Source: Tubiluchus corallicola
Lineage: Eukaryota; Priapulida; Priapulimorpha; Priapulimorphida; Tubiluchidae
Length of the DNA: 64,000 nt
Assembly (NCBI GenBank): GCA_030141605.1
Contig: JAQGDQ010000160.1
Coordinates: 408,904-472,903 of the forward strand
Reading direction: 5' to 3'
Shown: piece after piece, positions 38,301 through 49,519 of the stretch
How the letters are laid out: each line of letters opens with the position of its first letter
Position numbering within the stretch: position 1 is the stretch's first letter
The notes under the pieces: generated by a model
Database searches by the model: none
Seen by the model: the letters and a program-made list of their open reading frames with translations, nothing else
What the model was told of the DNA's origin: nothing
Made by a program: the position numbers and the translations under genes

Positions 38301-41300
38301 ACACATTGACGATTCCCATTCTCATTCACGTCCACTTCAGTAATACTATTTTACGAAGTTATTGATTTGTGCTGTAGGTGCAAACAATAACACCAGCAGA
38401 AAAGTAATGAAGGACTCTTAAGATATAAACCTGCATCTAATATTGTTGTTAACCTTCACTGGCGACTTTGTAAAATCTTCTAATTTAAATTGTAAAAGTT
38501 CAAGGTAGTTCAAGGTATGAAATAGAACAAAATTCTAAAAGCAAGTGTCTGAAAAACCCTGAAATGACAAAAAACTGTTCTTTTACATGTAAATTTAATT
38601 GACTTTACTGGTGCACACTGCATTAAAAAGCCTTTTGACAACTAGCATAACTGTGCTATAGGAGATAATAAGACCACTAAAAAATTCAAATTAATGCAAA
38701 TAATGACATGCTTTCAAAACAATCCATAGTACACCTTTTCATATACGTACTGATATATTTGTGGCCACTAATCATTCGTAGAAGGTTAATTTCTTTTAAA
38801 GTAGATTCTTCAATTTGACTAGCTTCTGGGGACTGCCCCGAAATATCTATGATCTTCACTGCGTACTCCTTCCCCGTACTCTTTTCTGTACACCTCCGTA
38901 CAGTGCTAGATATACCCCTGAAATTACAAATGCACAATGAATTACAAAATAAAAAAATGATACTGGAATGTCTCTGTAATTAAAAATGCATAATAAATTA
39001 CAAAACACAAAAAATAATCTAATGAATGCACCGTGGAGACAAATGAACCAAAATACACAGTACAAACACAGTGGAGGGGGGCAGATAATTACTGATACAC
39101 ACACACTGTGTTATAGGGGAGTCGTGGGATATTCGGTACAATCAAATGACATATCAAATGCATTAAAAATTGGAATTCAGTTTATATTACAATTGCAATA
39201 CTGGTTATGCAACATTAGGTAAGCAGGGCTTAGTTTAGTTTAGCAAAAATAATGCAGTCAAAGAATTTGTACGTTCCGGAAGTTGTTACCATGTGCTTAG
39301 TTTGTGTGTAGTAGACAGGCGGCCCAAGGTGAAATTTAAATGAGCAAAATAAGTAACGTGCGAACTGCTGATGCAATTTTGCCAGATCTTCTGATCAATA
39401 AAACTTGAGTAGTGAAACAATTTAGCAGCTTGCACGTTAAACTAAATTCTGGCAAATTCTCGCACTTATAAAGGATTATAAATCTTCAAATTACGTCATT
39501 AGAGAAAACGTGAATCCAAATTCTAAACTATACGGCAAAATGAAATACACAAAAATTTAAAACACAGCAACAACTGCAGGTGATAATTATTAAATCTGAC
39601 AAGCACAGTACTACGATCCACTGAAGTAAGATTGCAACTTGATGACGTCAAAGTATACCAAGACAAAATAGAGAACGCACAGGAAGCTGAACAAATAATT
39701 TTGTTTGCGCACCAGTAAAAAGTTAATTAAATTTGCATTAAGTAAACAGTAGCAATCGAATAACTATCACATGCTTACAACTTAAAGAGCAATGCTGAAA
39801 CGTTGCGATTTCATGACACCAACTTGCCACAATCCACTTCTTTTCCTGAACTTACTTGCTACAGCAACAAAGAGATAGTGTAGGTAGTACACGCTGACCC
39901 GATCTACATTTCTTATCAAGAGGTACAACCTATTGAGGACAGGCGGCTATATACGAGTTACATCAAATAAGACAACCAGTGCCAATAACATGTCTGGTCT
40001 TTACCGGCTGACCTATCCACATTTTACTTACATCTTCAGGCACATCACCTTTTTATGAACTCTTCCCCGGTTATACAATATGATTACATAGCACATCCAC
40101 GATGACCTCAATACAATCGAGGGTGAGCTAGTAAATAATCTTTTCTAGCCGTATAAACAAGGCGTATGTAAGACCAGAATATAGAAAACGTGTGTGAAAG
40201 TAAAAAAAAACACATTTAACTAACAGGCGAAATAGCGCATACATTGGGACATGATTAGTATTATTAATATACGTATATCGATGGAATTAAGCAATTTAGA
40301 TACGATAATGGTGCAGCATTTTTTGTACAGCATCTATTTTCGTTTTTATTTGTTTGTTTATGTGCCTGTCCACTATTGTGCAACTTATCTCAAACGGTTA
40401 AAGGCACAAGAATTTAACACTGTTTGGAACACATTTTAAGAACATTTCATCGAACTGATAATCGAAGTCTAACCAAATATGGCGATTTCAAGTTTTTTTT
40501 AAATGGATTGCAACGCATAAGTTTTTCCGCGAACAGAAGTTTAAAGGTTCCCAATGTTCACTGCTATGTTTCTGATGTTGAAAAACTCATGTCAAGCGCA
40601 ACAAGGCGGTTTTGACGTTTAGGCTTTAAAATATGTCTAGACAATCTGTAAAACTAAACATATTTTTGCACCCAAATGAAAAGACCAGTTTTCAAGTGCT
40701 ACCCTATAACACAGTAGTTTGCGTAAGCCAGCCATCATTGAATTAAACCATAAACTAGCTATAATTTCTTGTGACACAGTCAACAAATAACACCTGTCAA
40801 TTGCGCTGTCAGCTGTTCCTGCAACAAGGAAATGCAAGGACATAGCATAGCATCGGAAGAGATACAGTTTTAAGACGCAGCGAAATTATGGCTAACTATA
40901 CTTGCTCAGCCTTTAATGCCCCAGGTACATTTGTTATGGTTGGACAGAAATTACTGGTAACTATGAATCACCTCGAGATTATGTCGTTCAAGATAAAACG
41001 CATTTTTTTAAAAGTTTTGCACTCTATCTCAAGCTAAAAACTTGAAACAACGCACAGCACTAAATTATTTTACATTAGGCAAGTGGCCAAGTGGGCACGA
41101 TTGAAACGGAGCTAAAGTGTAAAACATGATCCACGAACTCTATTGACCGTTCACCAACAGAAGTCAGCTAAGCCGAGCCACAATTTTTATTGAAAAGGCC
41201 CGAAGGTGAAGTCCACGCGCCATTATAGTGAAATATGACTTCGGATTAAAGGGTCAAGGTCAACTTGACTTAAGAGACAATGAAACGTAAGAGATGAAAT

Positions 41301-44300
41301 TGAAATGAAACCCGACCATAGTCAAATGTCAAAGGCCAAAACGACGGCAAACTGAAGAAAGGTAAATAAGAGCCGAGGAAAAGACAATAGTCGCTTCCAA
41401 AATTACACTATGAACAGACGTAAGTTACTAAATACAGCGTCTGACGCATCGAAGATATTAATGCCGTTCGACTGTAATGGCCTGCAAGACAATACCTAAA
41501 GTAACAGACAGGTCTTTGTCAAGTAACCCTGTTCTCAGTTAAAAATAAAAAATGAATTTATTTCTGCCATACCTGCCAATAACTTTCGGATCTATGATGT
41601 AACCGTGCATGTGCCATGTCCGGTCTAGCCGACAGTGATCGTATATCTCAGGTGTTGCGATATGCGTGTGTTCTAAAAGCATTATATTGCGAAAAGCTCT
41701 CTAAATGGAGTTTGATGGTTCCAAAATGATCTTCAGCAAAGTGTTAATACAATCAGTGGCCTGGCTCGCCAAAAAGCTGTGCATAGCTCAACTAGCCGTT
41801 GCAAAAATTTTCAAAGTAGTTTTGTGAACGAGCAGTCCCCATTGTCATGCGCAAAACAACACCTCACGTCATCTCTAGTTCTCCACAATAATTAAAGTAC
41901 ATGTGTCGTTAATTTGCTAGCCATATCAGAAATTTATCAGCGAACTCAGCTTTGTAGGTACCAAACGGTAAACGAGTAAATGCGCTCAGAAAATCTCCTT
42001 TATGAAATCCCTACAGGGTAACGGAAAGTAGATCTTCGGCTATGCACTAGAAGTGATTGAAAAAATAATTGCGCCCAAAAAATTTCGTCTGTAAAATCCC
42101 TGCAGGGCAAGTGAAACGTATTGTAGGTCTTCAGGAATGCACTAGAAGTGATTGATAAACCTAGAGGCGCAATCTCGGTAAATAACGCTGCAGCCTACGC
42201 AAATATCATCGATGCACATGGATTTGTTCGATTTGGTTTATTATCAAGAGGTCACGCGTTGGTCATAGTCCAGCGGTGACCTAGATTTATGGCGTCTACA
42301 TAGTTGAGAGCGAGAAAGTTGCAGTGTCATCATGGCCGACAAAACATCCCAAATAGCAAAATCTGACATAACTAGAAGGAAACTTTTAGAAAAACTATAT
42401 GCGTTATTTGGAAACGTTTTCACTTTTTTAATTTTCAAATGTCGTCAGTACTGTCTGTAATTAATCAAATCACAGAGCAAATGCACGCAAGACGCTGATT
42501 TATAGTTTTCGTTTCCAAAATTGCACTATGAACAGACGTAAGTTACCAAATAACTGGAATTTAGGTAGGCTACGAGTACAGCAATTCACGTAGTACTCAT
42601 AAATACGTCACAAATACGTCACATAGAAATGCGATCCGTACTGAATATCACAAAAGGTATTTAAAATTTCATATGCTCTTCGGAACGGCTTTCATGAACG
42701 TTCTTGGTCTACTTGTTAAAACTGTTCGAATTTTTAACCCATTTATAGTACGAGATACCTTACATAAGGCTGTTTGTTATGCTGCGCCGGCGGCTATTAT
42801 AACTCATCTTGTTAATTATGCGACCGATGTCCATAAAATTCGTTTTTAGTAATCTGCATATAATGCAAATGGGTTATAAACGTTTAACAACAGTTCACAA
42901 TGGTCTACTGTACACAATGTCTGCTTTATCTATTGACGTATTTTCAGGTATTTGTATGTAAGTAAAAAACGTTGTACTTCATGGGGTTTACCTATTTGCT
43001 TACGACCGAAGTATTGATTAAAGTTCAATTCTGTAGCAGCAACGGATAGCGATTGAAAAGCTCTATACCGCTATTTTTGGAGACGGTTGTATAAATCGAT
43101 ACACTACTGCCTGGATCGGCGCACCACCGCCTAATACTCTAACAAAATATGCATGAGCAATTAGTTATGCACCCTACCATGCCCCAAAAGCCTAGCAAAA
43201 AATCCAAATGGAGGAAAAGCGATACTAACTAGGAGGAATATCCGCTGAGACATCCGAGTTTGGCTTTTGTGTGCTTCAAAACATGGACAGAGTGTAGCCT
43301 TCATGCTACACAAGGTCCAAATGTGCGCTAAGTCTGTAAATGCTGCAGCAAGCTAAGGGGCTTACATATGGTCACAAGTAAGTACCAAATTGCCTTGGTG
43401 TGAATGCTGGAGTGGCCGAGGGAACGAATTCGCAATTCACACTATACATGAACATGGTCCAAGTGAGTATCAGTACCAAAATTGGAACACCAAGAATGAG
43501 ATCGGTTTAGGATGATACTTGTGTAATGGAGAATATGCTATAAATGTATCCATTCGTGACGATAATTTGTCATCCACCCCATACTTGGGACACTTAGGAA
43601 TTTCACAAAATTAATAAATGCTGCCAATGTTTGAAGTACAAATAACTAATGATAGTTAGGAAATCACACAAGCAAATCGTAATCCTGAAATGTCATAAAA
43701 CTAATGTAAACATATTCCTCGAAACTCAGAGTAAAAGTTATGCCTTTATAGCTAGTTTACGTTTCGATTACTAGTAATAAATGGAATAGTTAAAACATGG
43801 CGCATAAGTGAATAGCAAAACCATTGCCTCCTTTTAACAGCAATGTAAAAGAGTTAACAAATTAAGGAATTACTTTCATTTATTTACGCCGCATATGAAT
43901 GTGGAAATTTAACACTAAAAGTGAATTCAGGCAATTGTGGTAGGAGATGGCTGAAATCTTGTAAAGTGGCTTCTACGAATCTGCAGAATTTTACTAGGTT
44001 CTAGGCACTGTAAAGACGGCAGCCAGAGGTAAATATTATCAGAATAAACATACCAGTCAAACGATTGATTAGAAACGTAAGCTGCCGACCAGGATTTTGT
44101 TAAATTGAGGAAGTTCGGAAGGTGTTTATCATTAAACGCCTGTCAGTGTAATGAAAGTCTAATAAAACGCATGGAATGATCTAGCATTATCGTGGTGTTA
44201 TATAACGCTTTAAAAGTGCATTGATCAAACTGAAAGCTGTCACAAGCATAGTTTTAAGGTACTACTCAAAGAACTGCCTACGTTACCATAAATTAAGCCA

Positions 44301-46181
44301 ACTGCAATAATTGAAGTACAGCAATGGGTCGCACTGTCTAGTTCATATAATAGCGTAACTTGAAATGTGCGAAATGGTTGCTTTGCATTATAAATAGGAG
44401 AAAAGTGTTTACAGCATTAGTGCTGAAACAGTCCTGCCATCTACTAAATTATTACAGAAGTAACCGAAGTAACTAACACACTTAAATTAAACTTAACTAA
44501 AAGACTTAAATCTCGTATATGCAGGAACTTGGGAGTGCTCAATGGAATTTGGAACAATCGCTTTGTTTGCAAACAGTTACACCTGCCCCATCTGTCCCAT
44601 TCTTTGTTATGTGGGATAGGCTAACAACAACAGTTACAACACTGAGGAGTACAGAATGCTTTTGTGCGTTATTTTAAACCTTTTGGTAGAAAGTGATACT
44701 AGCTCTAGAATGGAATCTGCCTGGCTCGTTAACTGTTTGCGCGTGTTACTACTTCTAGAAAACCGATCCGCAGGGAAAGTTTTATATAGATTGTTTATTA
44801 TGTACAGTTGTGGTGTAGACGCCGTTTACGTTTGTGAAAGCAGGAAGCCCTTGAGTCTAATAATGATCGTGATGACGATAGTGATGATATGAATAAAGGT
44901 GAAGACGACTATAACAATAATATTCTAACAAACAAATTTATTTCTTCTAAATTGTGATAACCTAGTAAATGACAGAGGAACAACTTGCACTGTAGACTAA
45001 TAAATTAATAAATAGCACAATATAATTTTAGTTGATAAAAATAACGACAAATGATGATCTTGTGGTTACAAAAAGTATGCGAAAGTAGACAAAAGCAAAA
45101 AATCAATAGTAAAAAGAGACAAGATAGAAAATACAACTGCTATAAATACATAAGTAAACGCATTGATAAAAAGAAAGAGCAATTAAGGCTATGGTTACAA
45201 CTAAAATGAGAAAGGCAAAAAATAAAGGGGAATAAGTCAATCTAAAAAATAATCAGCAGAGAAAAAAGTGAATTTATTAAAAAAGTATAGGCTTAAAAAC
45301 ACAGATAAAAAGGCAATGGTAAATAAGTGACAAAAGACCAACATAAATAACAAAACTAATACATAAAAAAGGAGAATACTAAAAAGGAGTACTAAATACA
45401 AAATGAACAATGTGCAAGCATAAAAAGTGCAATAACTGTTAGGCATCATGCTATGTAGGAAATTGTAAGCCAACTGTTAGCAGCCAAATTGTCACAAATG
45501 AGAAAGAAATTACAACATACGCAAGATGGTAAGAGCAGCCACGAAATAGCAAATATTACGAAAGTTGGAATTTATCTAATGCAGTTCACTCTGCAAGTCT
45601 GGATCAGCACCTATTTCATTATCAGGGATTTATATAATCCTTTGAGTAGAGGCACAGAATAACAGAGTCTTAGCTGTATTTGGTGTCATATCCACACAAT
45701 CATCAAAAATGTTTTTCTGTAGCCCTTCAAATCTAATTGCTCCTAGCAAAGCGCAAAGAGCACATCGCAAAGCTCTACACAATAATTGTTCTACTTGTTT
45801 TAAAACTGCAGCAAATAAATTTGCAAATCTGAAAACTGCTGACAAACTACTTGCACCGGACACCCGAGGTGGAGACAATGCAGCATGATGCTCTACCTAG
45901 GTCGCCACATACATGATTTGGAATGTCGTGCCATGCAGGACAACAATGTTGCCCAGGAAACGTCAAATGCGAAGAAAATACCGCCCAGCCGCTGCATCCC
46001 AGCTTTGGACCCTCTATTATAGGTTAACTCCCCCAAAGCGTTACAGAAAATAAAGAAGAAAATGTAGACAAAAAAATAGTAAAGATTCATACCGTCCCAG
46101 GATTTCTTTAGGTTCATAACTGCGATAAAAAGCCTTTGCTGCTGTCCGGTCTGGAAGGTCTTCGCTGACATCTTTTGTCAT
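22974..46181 (-). CDS. PHKG: Phosphorylase kinase catalytic gamma subunit, 14 coding exons, 418 aa
   Basis: This Ser/Thr kinase phosphorylates and activates glycogen phosphorylase as the catalytic subunit of the cytosolic phosphorylase kinase holoenzyme. Coding exons on the minus strand, 5' to 3': 46181-46093, 38917-38751, 36192-36135, 35617-35552, 34758-34686, 34061-33971, 32931-32841, 31388-31359, 30361-30241, 29498-29418, 25092-25039, 24720-24712, 23862-23821, 23258-22974. All introns are GT-AG and the exons sum to 1257 nt. Visible: N-terminal [10 protein letters not shown], the Gly loop (residues about 29-36), the ATP-anchoring Lys51 in AVKIID, HRDLKPEN with catalytic Asp149, DFG with Asp167, GTPGYLAPE (185-193), and the C-terminal motifs IYGHWVKRG and QNRAALF specific to this family. 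Positions 149 and 167 agree with the numbering I recall for mammalian gamma. An acidic Asp182 sits where mammalian gamma has Glu182, in line with a constitutively active loop. The length is slightly above the mammalian 387-406 aa because of extra residues 290-310. The 9-nt exon is the least certain part; the identification is very secure. Confidence 0.95.
23821..23862 (-). CDS. PHKG: PHKG exon 13
   Basis: Forty-two nucleotides coding for [14 protein letters not shown] (311-324). FDSKRMWR aligns in position with the FSPRGKFK stretch before the calmodulin-binding segment of vertebrate gamma. Acceptor TATTTCAG, donor GTGAGT. Confidence 0.8.
24712..24720 (-). CDS. PHKG: PHKG candidate 9-nt microexon
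   Basis: GAGCAGTCG (Glu-Gln-Ser, 308-310) lies between ATGTCCAG and GTGAGT. It is in phase 0, so the gene reads through with or without it. The call rests only on the two good splice signals. Confidence 0.4.
25039..25092 (-). CDS. PHKG: PHKG exon 11 (linker)
   Basis: Fifty-four nucleotides in phase 0, coding for [18 protein letters not shown] (290-307), a short amphipathic, probably helical linker between the kinase and regulatory domains. Acceptor TTTAACAG, donor GTAGAG. It is called on phase and splice sites rather than homology, because mammalian gammas lack this insert. It could be an alternative exon. Confidence 0.6.
25683..25714 (+). repeat. Left terminal inverted repeat of the TTAA transposon
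   Basis: Starts AGGGAGAATACC directly after TTAA. It pairs with the right terminal repeat at 28897-28928, sharing an AAAAT-AAGTT-A-CTT core. Confidence 0.7.
26218..27255 (-). pseudogene. LINE reverse-transcriptase relic nested in the transposon
   Basis: Minus-strand frames joined by frameshifts read [47 protein letters not shown], then [46 protein letters not shown], and a C-terminal CPLC and [15 protein letters not shown] cysteine/histidine motif, ending at a stop near 26218. This is the thumb and C-terminal part of a non-LTR retrotransposon protein. The RT catalytic core is absent. Several frameshifts and stops show that it is dead. Confidence 0.78.
28285..28590 (-). pseudogene. Unidentified single-pass membrane-protein-like frame with one in-frame TAG
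   Basis: On the minus strand an ATG near 28588 opens [15 protein letters not shown] strongly hydrophobic segment ([20 protein letters not shown]) and EKQPWNVLY follow, then a single TAG. The same frame continues for about 60 more codons ([49 protein letters not shown]) to a TGA. Composition on both sides of the TAG looks like protein. It resembles the N-terminus of a type II membrane protein. I cannot name a family. It lies inside the transposon near its right end, so it could be transposon-encoded or captured host sequence. The segment after the TAG could instead be a terminal exon with an ACTAG acceptor. Confidence 0.45.
28897..28928 (-). repeat. Right terminal inverted repeat of the TTAA transposon
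   Basis: Reads AGGGGGAATATCGCC inward on the minus strand and is followed on the plus strand by TTAA at 28929-28932. Confidence 0.7.
29418..29498 (-). CDS. PHKG: PHKG exon 10 (end of kinase domain)
   Basis: Codes for residues 263-289: the invariant Arg of [14 protein letters not shown] and the terminal HPFFHIQ. Acceptor TTCCAG, donor GTTAGC. The kinase domain ends here and the following 4.3-kb intron contains the transposon. Confidence 0.95.
29912..29971 (-). pseudogene. Decayed partial copy of PHKG exon 9
   Basis: About 50 bp here match the first about 50 nt of exon 9 (30311-30361), including the shared 16-mer GGACAACCAACGAGAY. Translated on the minus strand it gives [12 protein letters not shown] and then a stop, against [12 protein letters not shown] in the real exon. 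The acceptor polypyrimidine tract is not copied, so it should not splice. It lies 270 bp beyond the real exon, in the following intron. Confidence 0.75.
30241..30361 (-). CDS. PHKG: PHKG exon 9
   Basis: Codes for residues 223-262: [16 protein letters not shown], a close family match, then [10 protein letters not shown]. Acceptor TTTTTCAG, donor GTAAGT. A decayed copy of its first about 50 nt lies in the next intron at 29912-29971. Confidence 0.95.
31359..31388 (-). CDS. PHKG: PHKG exon 8 (30-nt exon)
   Basis: Only 30 nt, coding for WACGVIMYT (213-221) of the F-helix. Acceptor CTGATAG, donor GTGAGT. It is required to join exon 7 (ends EID plus AT) to exon 9 (starts [12 protein letters not shown]) in frame, so it is secure despite its size. 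Confidence 0.9.
32841..32931 (-). CDS. PHKG: PHKG exon 7 (activation segment and APE)
   Basis: Codes for residues 183-211: [13 protein letters not shown], then SPGYGKEID. The codon split with exon 6 gives Asp182 at the position of the phosphomimetic Glu of mammalian gamma. Acceptor ATTCAG, donor GTAAGT. Confidence 0.95.
33971..34061 (-). CDS. PHKG: PHKG exon 6 (PEN, DFG)
   Basis: Codes for residues 152-181: PENILLDD, then KLTDFGF with the Mg-binding Asp167, and the start of the activation segment (ILEENETLS). Acceptor TTATAG, donor GTATTG. Confidence 0.95.
34686..34758 (-). CDS. PHKG: PHKG exon 5 (catalytic loop)
   Basis: Codes for residues 128-151, ending in IVHRDLK with catalytic Asp149. 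Donor GTAAGT, acceptor TTTTTCAG. The 5' part of this exon and its acceptor lie inside a 171-bp tandem duplication (see the separate repeat entry). The copy given here is the one that continues into the full catalytic loop. Confidence 0.95.
34728..35060. repeat. 171-bp tandem duplication overlapping PHKG exon 5
   Basis: Copy 1 (34728-34898) and copy 2 (34899-35060) are nearly identical; copy 2 lacks about 9 bp near its end. Each contains the intron 4 end, the acceptor TTTTTCAG and the first about 31 nt of exon 5. Only copy 1 continues into the catalytic loop, so copy 2 carries an intact-looking acceptor with a truncated exon start. Confidence 0.93.
35245..35304. repeat. (AT)n microsatellite, about 60 bp
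   Basis: Uninterrupted AT dinucleotides in intron 4 of PHKG. Confidence 0.97.
35552..35617 (-). CDS. PHKG: PHKG exon 4
   Basis: Sixty-six nucleotides coding for residues 106-126, including GELFDYLT after the hinge and LSEKKT, which matches the family's [18 protein letters not shown] region. Acceptor TTTGCAG, donor GTTTGT. Confidence 0.93.
36135..36192 (-). CDS. PHKG: PHKG exon 3
   Basis: Fifty-eight nucleotides coding for residues 87-104 ([18 protein letters not shown]), the beta4-beta5 strands leading to the hinge. Acceptor TTTTTCAG, donor GTAAGT. Frame is kept with both neighbours. Confidence 0.92.
36215..36285 (+). repeat. Possible tRNA-like/SINE fragment
   Basis: Contains GGTTGGTAACTTGTTCAG and, farther on, the B-box-like GGGTTCGAACTTC. 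The spacing resembles a tRNA 3' half, but no cloverleaf is apparent. Similar fragments appear near 37860-37910 (GCTGAGTGATAAAGCATG) and, on the minus strand, near 49040 (GGGTTTAACTCC). Confidence 0.3.
37623..37660. repeat. (ATA/ATG)n microsatellite
   Basis: A short trinucleotide run in PHKG intron 2, between exons 2 and 3. Confidence 0.9.
38751..38917 (-). CDS. PHKG: PHKG exon 2 (Gly loop and ATP lysine)
   Basis: Encodes residues 31-85: GISSTVRRC of the nucleotide loop, the YAVKIID strand with Lys51, and the C-helix region [16 protein letters not shown]. Acceptor TTTCAG, donor GTACGT. It follows the longest intron of the gene (about 7.2 kb). Confidence 0.95.
38918..46092. other. PHKG: PHKG intron 1, 7.2 kb
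   Basis: The longest PHKG intron. It contains a direct repeat pair at 41391-41433 and 42509-42552 and a tandem pair of about 90-bp units at 42003-42155. A stretch near 45630-45890 is unusually GC-rich and open on both strands, but I recognise no family there. No nested gene is evident. Confidence 0.6.
41391..42552 (+). repeat. Segment bounded by 43-bp direct repeats, with internal tandem repeat
   Basis: The sequence TCGYTTCCAAAATTRCACTA plus about 23 further matching bases occurs at 41391-41433 and at 42509-42552. Between them, 42003-42060 and 42093-42155 are related units sharing AAATCCCTRCAGGG and TGCACTAGAAGTGATTGA. I see no protein remnant inside. Confidence 0.8.
46093..46181 (-). CDS. 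PHKG: PHKG exon 1 (start codon)
   Basis: Encodes residues 1-29 and the first two bases of codon 30. It begins [11 protein letters not shown] and ends in the family signature YEPKEILGR, followed by a GTATGA donor. The ATG at 46181 is chosen because it gives the N-terminal length usual for gamma subunits. On the minus strand a possible acceptor (TGTTTAG) lies about 40 nt upstream, so a separate 5' UTR exon is possible. Confidence 0.92.
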
Positions 46182-49100
46182 TGTAGATTCAGGTTCTCAG
46201 TTCAGTAAGAGAGATTATAATCCTAAACAACAATAAAAATATTATCTATTTATGAATAGTTTGAACACTGGTACACCTAAAAGAATGGACACAACTGGAA
46301 AAAAAGCCGATGGTGAAAGTCATAAACATTTTTATCGAATAGAAAATTTAATTCAAATGTTGTTGTAAAAGGAAAACGAGCAATATTTTTAGGTGATACT
46401 GGAAATTGTTGGATTAGTACTAGGACTGAATTAAAATATCTGTACATTTTGATCAGAAAGGTTGAGGTCTACTGATAAAATCATCATTTTTCTTCCCATT
46501 GGTAATGTTGGTCAATGAAAATCTGACAAAAATGTTGATTGTAGGTGTATTCCCATTACTTTTAGTGGTTTTTACTTTTCCATATGATGATACTAATCAT
46601 TTTCTTCTTTCTATAGTAAATACTAATTTTTTATTACTGTTTTGGCGATACAGCTATATTTTGTGTTGGTTCAAGCATTTAATGCACACAGAAATGCACA
46701 TTTGCCAAATGCAATGATCACACTTCAGAGTGGAATGGTTGTTTTAAGCGAGAATTGCATGGCATTTTTATTATTGTACGTCCTCATTCAATGGTTCACT
46801 GTGTTCCAACCAAACACTATGTTGACTGAAACTGCATTTAATGAAGCAAGTTCTTCTATAAGAAATAAGTCTTGAAGTGTTGCAATGTCTAGGGGCACCA
46901 TTAACACTTAACTGATGTAACTCAAACATTTTATGAGTTTATTGAGCTCATATTTAGTTCTACAGTTATACATTGCTATTTTAATAATCATAAAAATATA
47001 ACAAATAATTTAATTGTAATGCAATGATTACACAATGTGAATAAAAGAATAGGTAATTTTGCTGATTCTTCTTAACAAAGTAGAGTATAGAATTTTGTTA
47101 ATTTTAAATTTGAAACATCAGTTTCCTGTCTAGTTTTTACGTTGAGTGGACTATTTTCTTTTCTGTTTTATGCTTACCACTTATTTCATTGAAATGGTAA
47201 CTGCATGTCTAAGACTGCAGCTTATACACCTTCATAGAGCAGACAAGTACAGTAGCTCACAAAATCTTTATTCATACTTGGACTGAATCATTATTATACA
47301 TCTGTATAGACGATAAGTAAAAACTCAATAAATTGCCGCCTTAATATTCACTGTGATAGACATCAGCCAAACTCATTTAAATGATTAGTTTAAACAAAAC
47401 TTTGCTTAATATATGAATGGTCAAATTGTCCTTGAGAGTGCGGTCATGTTTCAATGAAATCTCTAAAAATATTGTCCACTGCACTTCATTATTAAAAAAT
47501 AAAGATTTTTTTGCTTATACTTTTACATAAAATGTATTCAAAATACAATTTAGTAAACTAAGCACTGTTAAATTTGAGTGCCAATAACATGTGATTTATT
47601 ACAGCAAGTACGTTTTATAATTATTTATTTTGCCTGAGATCCCAATCGCTCAAGCAATTTTCAAAACTGGAAGAAATTAATTAAATGACAAAACGCCGTC
47701 ATTATACACAAATTGCCTATAACACTAATACTAGTAAAGCGCATAAAATAACAAATGAACAACAAAAGAGAAGTCAAAAAGCAAAAATGGGTTTGTAAAA
47801 ATAATAGTTCTGTTACACTTGCGTTATTTCTGGTATTTTGTTTAGCTCAAATAAATGCCAAAACAGCAAAATAAAATTGTTAAAAAATCAACGAACCTAT
47901 TTGTAAGAAAAATTCAAACCGCGGCGATGTTAAGGCAACTTAAGTCTCTCCATTGATCGTTCAGTCACATTCAACAGTCATCATTTAGGATACTTCTTCG
48001 CATTCTACTGATATTATTACAACGACAACCAAAGGGGTTGCTGTTATTACAATTTATTGAATTCAAAGTTCATAAAACTTCCACACAAAAACATCTTTTC
48101 TGTGATAATAAATACATTTATTTCAGAGAAGTCTCGGAATCGTACAGTTTATACGGCAAGACAACTAAAGTTGAAAACCTGACTGCATTGATGCGAGTTT
48201 TGTTTAATGTATTCATGCGTTTCTTTACAATGTTGGTACTTGCATCCATGGGCAGCGGCAACACTACATGGTTATTTTAGTTTATGCATTTGTCAGAAAT
48301 GTTAACATCAACGAATGTATGTTTTTTAGCCCACCATGCACCAGCCATACTACTTTATACTAAAAGTAGAAAATTATTTCTGAAAAATTTGCAGCGCTGT
48401 CAGTGGTATGCAGGTTTCAATAAAGCCGTGGTTCATTAAATTGTTGCAGCACACTTACAATTTCTGCAATTTGTTTATATTTGTACAATGATATAATAGT
48501 TTAACTAGTTGGATTGTAGGCCTGTTGTAATAACCGCTGTTACGAATGCATGATCCAAAACAAGAAAGCTGAATTCATTACTTCAAAATCAGTGATTTTG
48601 GGTAATTAAGGCAGGTATCGAAACTGATGTATGATCTACCCGCGAAATTGACCTAGATATATACTTCTTCTGAAACGTGAAGCCACCAAAGTTTTGTTAA
48701 TTCATTGAAGATGCTTTAAGGGCATTATGTTGTTATCTTTGTGGTTAATGTAGAATCAAAAGTTTTGTTATAAACAGCTAAACTTGAACCAAGACTCTTG
48801 CGCTTTGCAGGTAATGGCATAAAAAACAGGTAATGGCAGGTAATGGCAGTGATTCGTTTTTCTTCGATCGTGCATGTTATAATGTTTTTTTAGTAATGAT
48901 CATTAATTACATTACGGCTGTGATGCCAAAATGTTCATGAACCATTGTGGTTTATTTCACAACAACTATTATATACTGATGTGTGTAACTAGTTGAAGAT
49001 AGGCGACACTGGAAATTTGTGAACCAGTCGGGAGTTAAACCCGGGATCCTGGGATAAGAACTTATTAAGAAAGACGTGCTTAAAATCATTAATTTCGAAC

Positions 49101-49519
49101 ATTGAGCAAATATTTGTTTTAGTAAGCATGACTATATCATATTGACTGAGCAACAAGAGAACGTACACTGTTTCCAGTTTTGGTCTTAATGCAGCTCATA
49201 CATTTCAATGAAGAAACTGGGTACTTGTTGCATATTTTGTGATTCTAAGAAATTCGCTTGCAACGTATAACTACACGTTGGTACCTTGTCAGTGATAATT
49301 TGTTTGTTGAATATGTCATTTTTAATTGTCGTGCTTTCACTGATAGCTTTTCCATTCTCTGCTTGTGACTCTCATCAGCCCGCAATTTAGACTTACTAGG
49401 CTAGTCTGCATAATTATCAGCTCTAAGAACATATCTTTTTTCAGCCTCTCACGTCCATTAGGATGTTTAGGTTTCTTTATTATGTTGTGTTGATCTGATT
49501 TACGGACAATCTTCGTGGG

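Noticed and set aside
38856-39104. Cys-rich minus-strand frame overlapping PHKG exon 2
   Set aside because: Out of frame with the kinase reading and spanning the intron; it is a shadow of exon 2.
43405-43440. tRNA-like TGGAGTGGCCGAGGG on the plus strand
   Set aside because: Resembles a tRNA-Leu/Ser D-arm, but no anticodon arm, T arm or acceptor pairing follows at the expected spacing.
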